Shown here one piece after another: positions 57,659 to 64,000 of a DNA stretch of 64,000 nucleotides. Under the pieces are notes generated by a model. It did not search any database, was not told where the DNA came from, and saw only the letters and a list, made by a program, of their open reading frames with translations. Numbering within the stretch: position 1 is the first letter of the stretch; each line of letters begins with the position of its first letter. A program made the position numbers and the translations under genes. The stretch is from Sclerotinia nivalis (lineage: Eukaryota > Ascomycota > Leotiomycetes > Helotiales > Sclerotiniaceae), in NCBI GenBank assembly GCA_029531795.1, contig JAPEIS010000005.1, positions 1,796,001-1,860,000 of the forward strand. The letters run 5' to 3'.

Positions 57659-59354
57659 TGGCCAATGCTAGTTCTTGATTCTGCCAATCTCACTAAACAT
57701 CTATAGTAAACATTCTTCTCATTTTTCAGTAAACTTAACGTGTCTTTGAATCATTTATAGTCTCAATCAAAAGCAGACTTTTGGAATACTATCCGGGGCT
57801 GGAACATTGGTACGTCAGCAGAATGCTATTCGGCGTCTTCAAATTCCTATGGGGTTTGATTATTGAGGATTAATCAAATGCCAAAATAAAAATGATTATT
57901 GTAGTCTGCAAGTTGATTGCATGAGCACAGGATGTGCCACCGCGATATCTTTGTCACCAAAGCTGCAGTCTTTTGCGAAGACTTTGGCTCACAGGTATTT
58001 GAGATAACATTTCGGATCAGAATATATTTTCTGGCCCGAGAGAGCTTTTGAATGTTCACTATCATTTTGTAGAATAAAACAATGGTATAAGTCACCTATC
58101 TTCCTAGAGGAGAAATGATCATGGGTGAGGAGGCGCGGGCGAAGAGGATTAGCGCGAAGCGAGAGGCTCACTAGAGAGTGCACTTACCAGTTCGAGTTCC
58201 TCTCTTTGGTGAGATAACCTTAGTCATCGAACGGAATGAATCTCAATTGTCCTATGTATCCTGAAAAAGCCAATATGGAGACAAATTTCGAGCATGAAAC
58301 AGAAATCTATCACTTTTTATTGCCGCAGGACTTTGTCATGAGGTTTTGCCCTCAACTAAAAGAGGTAGGAATCTATGTAGAGGAAGATAAAATGATATTC
58401 TCTACTTGTCTACTTGAACCGAAAAACCTCTAGAAAGGTTCGACAGTTGAAGTTTGGACAATGACAGGAGTGTGTCTCAGGAGCGAGAGTTCATTTCAGA
58501 GAGAAATGGAGCCTCTATTGCTGTTTGCGGGCAAAAGGTTCAGAGGCTGTGGTGCCGAAGCTAATGAGGCAGGTACACTTGCGAGGCCATCTTATGTTTC
58601 TCAATGTAGAGCTATTATTTGAGGAGGTGGAAACCGACAAGGTTGGGGAGCTTGTTGCTAGATATCTCCACTCGATAGATGTTCTGTTTACCAAATATCC
58701 AAGTCGCCCAGCGGCACTTTCTCTGGGCTCCGAAACAGCAGCTTAGGTCCTCTCCACAAACAATATCAAAAATAATTAGACACCGCATCGGACCTCCTCT
58801 CTATCGTGCCGGAGCTCTGACGCGTTCATTCGTAAATGCACTGCAACGCCCCCCAGGAAACAAAATTGTTAGACGGGATTGAATGATTTCCTGAATTGCT
58901 GACAATAATATATCAAATTATATGAAACATCTATTGCATTTGTCGATCTAGTAGCTGACTATTCTTGTACAACGCAAGGTCCCATATGGATATGAACAGC
59001 TTATCAATATTCGTGCCACGTTCTTCTAGAACATTTCACCATGCTTAACACCCTCGTCACTCCTGCCCCTTGGCCTATCAGCTGGGGCCAATCGATTAGC
59101 TTAGTGACTTTTATCACCACGTGATCTTCTACGGCGAATTCCAGAAGAATTATGGCTCGATCCGTCGTTGAAGGCATTTAAAAGCTGGATGCATAAAGAT
59201 ATTACAATCTATTTCTCTCAAAACAACTTTTATTTATGAATTTCTCCTTAATATTGATTCATTGACTCAATCATAAGTTTGTACAATATTGCAATTCTGA
59301 TACTCCATTGATAGCCTTCTTTATTTATCGTTCTTGAGTGGATTCACCTTAAGT
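57659..59354. other. Intergenic region, possible relics
   Basis: Short plus-strand frames at 58236-58433 (EIYHFLLPQDFVMRFCPQLK) and 58525-58746 (VELLFEEVETDKVGELVARY) look mildly protein-like but are broken by stops and share no recognised family. TTTATCACCACGTGA at 59110-59124 is a CACGTG box about 230 bp before the LETM1 start. Confidence 0.4.
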
Positions 59355-61063
59355 ATGAGCGCTTCATCGAGAATCGTCCGCAGTGCGGCGCAAACATCTT
59401 TCATAGGAGGTTCGTTACATTCATTCTAACCTGGCGATTTGAAATCTATCAGTACTAAAAAACATCTTTAGCCCGTGCTCTTCAACGATCTTCGCTCAGT
59501 CCTACGGCAGCATATTTACGCCGTAATGCTCGAACTCTCCCATCACAAATGCCAGCGCTGGCCATTTTAATCCCGCGAAGAGGTGTGACGACAGATACTC
59601 ATACATCGGGAGGAACAAACGGTGCACCACCACCTGGTTTCAATGCCGAACAAGCCAGAAAACCAATTAAGGAGAGCCCAGTCAGCTCCAGTGCGACATC
59701 GAAAGCTGCTGCCAAACAAGCCATTAAACACGAAATAGACCCTATCCCGAGCAATGAGGCCACTGGGGTAGCGAAAACGGATGCTTCTGAAGGCTTGACG
59801 CTTTCAGAATTGGCTGGTTCAACTGGAAAGTCCGTGGAGAAGCCGGACGGTGAGAAAGCAGAGAAGAAGCTGACACTGGCACAAAAGATCAAGAAAGAGG
59901 CTGCACATTACTGGGATGGTACGAAGTTGCTTGGAACCGAAATCAAGATCAGTTCACGTTTGGCTTTGAAGATGGCTGCAGGATATGAGCTTAGTCGCAG
60001 AGAGCACAGGCAACTACGAAGAACAGTCCAAGATATGGCTCGACTAGTACCATTCTCGGTATTTGTTCTTGTGCCATTCGCAGAACTTCTCCTTCCTATC
60101 GCTCTCAAACTGTTCCCCAACATGCTCCCAAGCACATACGAGGCACAGAAATCAAAAGATGCCAAAGTATCTTCACTTCGAGCAACTCGAAAGGATGTTA
60201 GCAACTTTTTGCGAAGCACCATGAAAGAGACCGGACTGCCCTTAAGCCCAGCAAATGCTCAAAAGGAAGAGTTCGCACAATTTTTCCGCAAAGTTCGAGC
60301 CACAGGTGAAACTCCTAGTGCTTCAGAAGTCATCAAGGTTTGCCAAATATTCAAGGACGATTTAACTTTGGACAATTTGTCTCGCCCCCAACTCGTTGGT
60401 ATGTGCAGATACATGAACCTCAACACATTTGGTACAGATACTATGCTCCGTTACCAGATTCGTCATCGTATGAGACAAATCAAGAGAGATGATAGAGCTA
60501 TTAGTTTTGAGGGTGTGGAAAGTTTGTCTGTCCCAGAACTTCAAGTTGCTTGTCTCAACCGTGGTATCAGGACTCATGGAGTGTCCCCTGCCCGGCTCCG
60601 TGATGACCTCCAATCTTGGTTAGAATTGAGACTTAAGCATGGAGTTCCCTCCACGTTATTGGTATTGAGCAATGCATTCATGTATGCTCAGGGTAAGGAG
60701 GCCGAATTTTCAACCCAAATTGACGCACTTACTGGTGTCCTGTCATCCATTCCAGAGGAGTTATTCCACGAGATTGAGCTTGAAGTTCACAATGCTGAGG
60801 GTGCTGCCACCAACAAACAACGTCTTGAGGTTTTGAAGGAGCAACAAGAGCTCATTGAGGAAGAAAACGAGCAAAACGAGGAAAACACCGAGGAAGGCAG
60901 AGCCACTCCTCAAGATAACGAAGATATCGACGAAAAGGAAGAAAGACGAATGGAAGCCAAAGATGGAGCAGAGCAGGAGCAAGTGAATGAGGCAATTGCT
61001 GCCGAGAAAGAGGGTGAACTACTAAAGCAGGAAGAAATTAAGGCAAGAGATGCAAAGCCATGA
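59355..61063 (+). CDS. Mdm38/LETM1-type mitochondrial inner-membrane protein
   Basis: Exons 59355-59409 and 59472-61063 (1647 nt, 548 residues). The first exon encodes MSASSRIVRSAAQTSFIGG, the head of a mitochondrial presequence that continues with Arg/Ser-rich residues. After a Ser/Ala/Lys linker comes the LETM1 core: KIKKEAAHYWDGTKLLGTEI (about 157-176), a membrane segment LVPFSVFVLVPFAELLLPIA (about 210-230), NMLPSTYE, then the ribosome-binding-like domain (LSRPQLVGMCRYMNLNTFGT, SVPELQVACLNRGIRTHGVS). The tail is a Glu-rich coiled coil. Yeast Mdm38 supports K+/H+ exchange and insertion of mitochondrially encoded proteins. The next plus-strand gene starts about 690 bp later. Confidence 0.92.
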
Positions 61064-61750
61064 GCCTGCCCTCATGTGTATATTTGAACATTCTTCTCTC
61101 TTGTTGTTTTAACAGCTAGCATTACTGGATCTGGTTTACGCATGGATAAAATGGATTGGATGGGAATGCAATAGAAATTTACATTTATAGACCACTGATA
61201 TGCCATGAGCATCAGTATAGCAGCAGCACAGGCGGCATCAAAATAGCAATCAATACCGATATTTTTTGTAATCAACCCCCTCAACCCCTTTAAATATCTC
61301 TTTGTTTGCATATTTGTGAATAAATTTGATTGGAGAAAGAGTCCTCTGAGTTGAATTACCTAAGTAGCAGCAATGGTAATGGGACAACTTGCTTTGAATA
61401 AATAGCTTAAGAGTGGTGAGTTCCTGACCATGTGAATACGCCAAGCTTAAACAGGGTTGGTTTCCCATTGCAGGTGATGAATGACACCGACCCGCGCCTC
61501 TCAAGATGTGATGAAGGAAGCTTTCATGAAATGAATGCATGAGTTTGGGAAATACTAAAATAAAATTCACTTCAATTATTCTCACCACTTTTGAAGTACA
61601 AATTAAGATAAATCACATTAAAGCTCATAGACTTTATTAGCGGATAATACACAGCAGTTAATTCTTTCGTTATTTATTGAAATCATTTCTACCAAAGCAA
61701 CGCTCCTACGAAAACAAGCTTCGGTTGCCCCACGCACCTCAAACGCCGAG
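61064..61750. other. Tandem spacer between mdm38 and snx4
   Basis: This holds the 3' UTR of the LETM1 gene and the promoter of snx4. Only short motif-free frames are present. Confidence 0.6.
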
Positions 61751-63202
61751 ATGGACCACGACGATTTCGCCAATATTGAATGGCAGAACAGTCAACGAGG
61801 GCATTCACGAAGTGATGATGAAAGTGAAGGTCCAGATATTGACAGAAATGGTGGTGAAACTCAAGCTGGGTCGCATGCAGATGCTCTGGATCTAGCAGGC
61901 GTGGGAGGAGGAGTCCTCGAGTGTACAGTTGGATCACCTATCAAGGAGAATGATGGAACGAAAGATGCATACGTATCCTATCTTGTTACTACGAATGTTC
62001 GTCTCCATTGAAGTGCTTCGGAGCGCAGGATAATATACTGATTCGAAACCTAGACTACATTTCCCTCTTTCCAAAAACCTACGACTTCTGTCCGAAGACG
62101 ATTTACGGATTTTGTATTCTTATACAATACGCTCTTCAAAGAATATCCAGCATGTGCCGTTCCTCCTCTACCAGATAAGCATAAGATGGAATATGTCCGA
62201 GGCGATCGATTCAGTGTCGATTTCACCCAAAGACGCGCCAACTCTCTAGCACGTTTCCTTACCCGTCTCACTCTCCATCCTGTTCTTCGTCGCAGCGCCA
62301 TTTTGATAATCTTCTTGGAAAGTTCGGACTGGAATGCGACGATGAAGTCTCGCCCATCGCGAGGCGCTTCTCGAGACGAACAGGCTGCGGGAGTATTTGA
62401 TAATTTTGCAGACACATTCATAAATGCCTTTACCAAAGTCCATAAACCCGATCAACGTTTCATAGAAGTCAAAGGGAAATCCGACAAATTGGACGAAGAC
62501 CTCGGACATATCGAAAAGATCGTCGCTCGGGTAGCTCGTCGTGAAGGCGATTTGGAGACAGATTACAAAGAGCTAGCAGAACAATTTCAACGTCTCATCA
62601 ATCTAGAGCCCGGAATCGAGCCCAATATTCATGCATTCAGCGCCAGCGTGGAGGATACCAGTGCGGGAATCAAGACATTGAAGGATCATACGGACCAAAA
62701 TTATCTAGGTAGTTTGAGGGATATGCAGGCTTACAGCACTGCGGTTAAGAATTTATTGAAAGCCCGCGAACAGAAACAACTCGATTTTGAACAATTAACT
62801 GAATATCTTACTAAATCCACCAACGATCGAGATCAACTAGCCTCATCCCACGGCTCCGGCGCTCTGACTGGAGCAGGCGGGTTCATCCGCTCTAAAATCG
62901 AAGATGTGCGGGGAGTGGACCATGAACAGTCTCGCAGAGAAAGACTACGAAGATTAGAATTGAGGATAGAAGAATTGACGAAAGGGGTAGAAGAAGCGAA
63001 GAAAACGACGGAAGCGTTTGATGAGGAAGTAGTAAGGGAAGTGGCGGATTTCGAGAGAATTAAGAGGGTGGAATTTAGGAGTCAATTGGGTGCATTGGCA
63101 GATGCGCATAGGGACTTTTATGAGGGGGTAGGGAGGATCTGGGAAGGCTATGTTAAGGAAATGGGTGGTGGCGAGGTGCTGGTGAGTGGAGTGGAAGCTT
63201 AA
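61751..63202 (+). CDS. snx4: Sorting nexin-4 (Snx4/Atg24)
   Basis: Exons 61751-61996 and 62054-63202 (1395 nt, 464 residues). The 57-bp intron (GTTCGT...CCTAG) joins SYLVTTN to TTFPSFQKPTTSVRRR within the PX domain. The PX domain spans about 55-175, with RRRFTDFVFLYNTL (PI3P-binding Arg), PPLPDKHKMEYVRGDRF and RRANSLARFLTRL. The rest is a BAR-type helical bundle (NFADTFINAFTKVHKPDQRF, then long charged helices). Snx4 makes heterodimers that recycle SNAREs and cargo from endosomes and serve selective autophagy; in yeast it works with Rcy1, whose homologue lies at 7.2-10 kb of this window. The acidic head (about 1-45) is disordered. Confidence 0.93.
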
Positions 63203-63891
63203 GGGGTGTGGGTGAGAAAATTAAAACAAAGGAACGAAAGGACGTGGGGAATGAGGAGGTAATGCAACGGGAAGAAAGTAGACGAGTGGCCGTTTGCCTT
63301 TCTCATGGGAAAAAGTTTTCTCGGATCGATTGATTGATTGTAAGCAAGTAGGCGTTTATGGGATTCGGAGCACGCGATCCTCGTCATGGTGTGGATGATG
63401 ATGGGTTGTGGTTATGGTTATGGTCATGATTATGATTAGGTACGGAATTACTTTCCGCGCTTAGGTAGACAAGAATAATGATATATACATACACACACAT
63501 ACACACACATACATAACTCAATCCAAACATGAATAACCAATATTTGTACACATTGAGCTCCAAATTAAGGGATATAGTATAGGTAACTTATCCTACCTAC
63601 CTACCTAATAGGTACAGTACGCGGGAAAAAAAAAACCACCCCCAATTAATTCCCAATTCCCAGCATCCCATATCCATCCTATTCAATGCCAATGCCAATT
63701 AATCATGCATGTATGCACCATAAACAAACAAACAATTGATGATTTTCCTCTATTCATTACCAAGTGTCTGTTATTTTTCTTTCATTTTCAAAAATTTCCT
63801 TATTCAGTCATCCATCCATCCATCCATTCATCCATTTCTTCAATTCTTTATCTCCTGCAGTAATGCTACGCACGACTTATATATAGCATCA
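63203..63891. other. Convergent spacer with simple repeats
   Basis: This is the 3' side of snx4 and of the last gene. It contains GGTTATGGTTATGGTCATGATTATG (63408-63435), ACACAC and TACCTACCTA patches, and CATCCATCCATC (63810-63830). No gene is seen. Confidence 0.65.
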
Positions 63892-64000
63892 TTACTTCCT
63901 CAAAGGTTTCTTCTCATCCTTCACGTTTACGGCGCTCTCATCATCACTATCCTCATCATCATCTCCGATAACATGATGTCCACTCCCACTACCCATGCCC
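63892..64000 (-). CDS. C-terminal end of a gene cut by the window edge
   Basis: The minus strand reads MGSGSGHHVIGDDDEDSDDE, then SAVNVKDEKKPLRK and a TAA at 63892. This is an acidic, disordered protein tail with Gly/Ser and Asp/Glu runs. The gene extends beyond the window, so neither start nor family can be given. Confidence 0.5.
   Translation of the reverse strand, partial: GMGSGSGHHVIGDDDEDSDDESAVNVKDEKKPLRK

Overview
This window reads as nuclear DNA of a filamentous ascomycete. Genes lie on both strands, carry short spliceosomal introns (about 48-115 bp, GT...AG) and are separated by AT-rich spacers of up to about 5 kb. The gene families (siderophore transporter of the Sit/Mir type, C2H2 and zinc-cluster-type regulators, GH5 exo-glucanase, Rcy1, Rtc1, Nej1/XLF, Mdm38, Snx4) are those of a Pezizomycotina genome. 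The style suggests a Leotiomycete such as Botrytis/Sclerotinia, but that is an inference. There are no prokaryotic operons, no CRISPR array, and no tRNA or rRNA gene that I could recognise. Gene models below were spliced by eye; every multi-exon model listed keeps an open frame and its exon total is divisible by three.

Layout. 0-14 kb: a fungal SLATT two-TM protein followed by a 19-copy hexamer repeat; a three-exon Frag1/DRAM/Sfk1 membrane protein; a CDK7/Kin28 kinase; Rcy1 (F-box plus Sec10-like region, ending in a CaaX box); a long pyrimidine-rich tract with about 30 perfect copies of an 8-mer; and a fungal transcription-factor-domain protein without a zinc cluster. 14-19 kb: a graveyard with a beta-carbonic anhydrase pseudogene and further decayed coding pieces. 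19-24 kb: a five-exon siderophore-iron transporter with GATA-type iron-repressor sites upstream, and a C2H2 zinc-finger protein. 24.3-29.4 kb: almost 5 kb without an intact gene.

29-41 kb: KTI12, an alpha/beta hydrolase, a small two-exon protein, a secreted GH5 exo-beta-1,3-glucanase and an aldehyde dehydrogenase. 41-49 kb: Rtc1 (WDR24-like, SEA/GATOR2 complex), a diverged tandem duplication, a nucleotidyltransferase-like pseudogene and a coiled-coil plus four-TM protein. 48.9-53.2 kb: a gene-less interval between convergent genes, holding many same-strand copies of a short motif related to AGATATGCAACAAAA; this is the least explained signal in the window. 53-64 kb: XLF/Nej1, an acyl-protein-thioesterase-like hydrolase, the mitochondrial LETM1 protein Mdm38, sorting nexin Snx4 and the 3' end of one more gene.

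The genes do not form a biosynthetic cluster. Most are housekeeping: transcription (CDK7), tRNA modification (Kti12), endosomal recycling (Rcy1 and Snx4, which act on the same recycling route but lie 50 kb apart), TORC1 signalling (Rtc1), DNA end joining (XLF) and mitochondrial ion balance (Mdm38). The accessory content (SLATT, iron transporter, decayed genes, repeats) sits between them.
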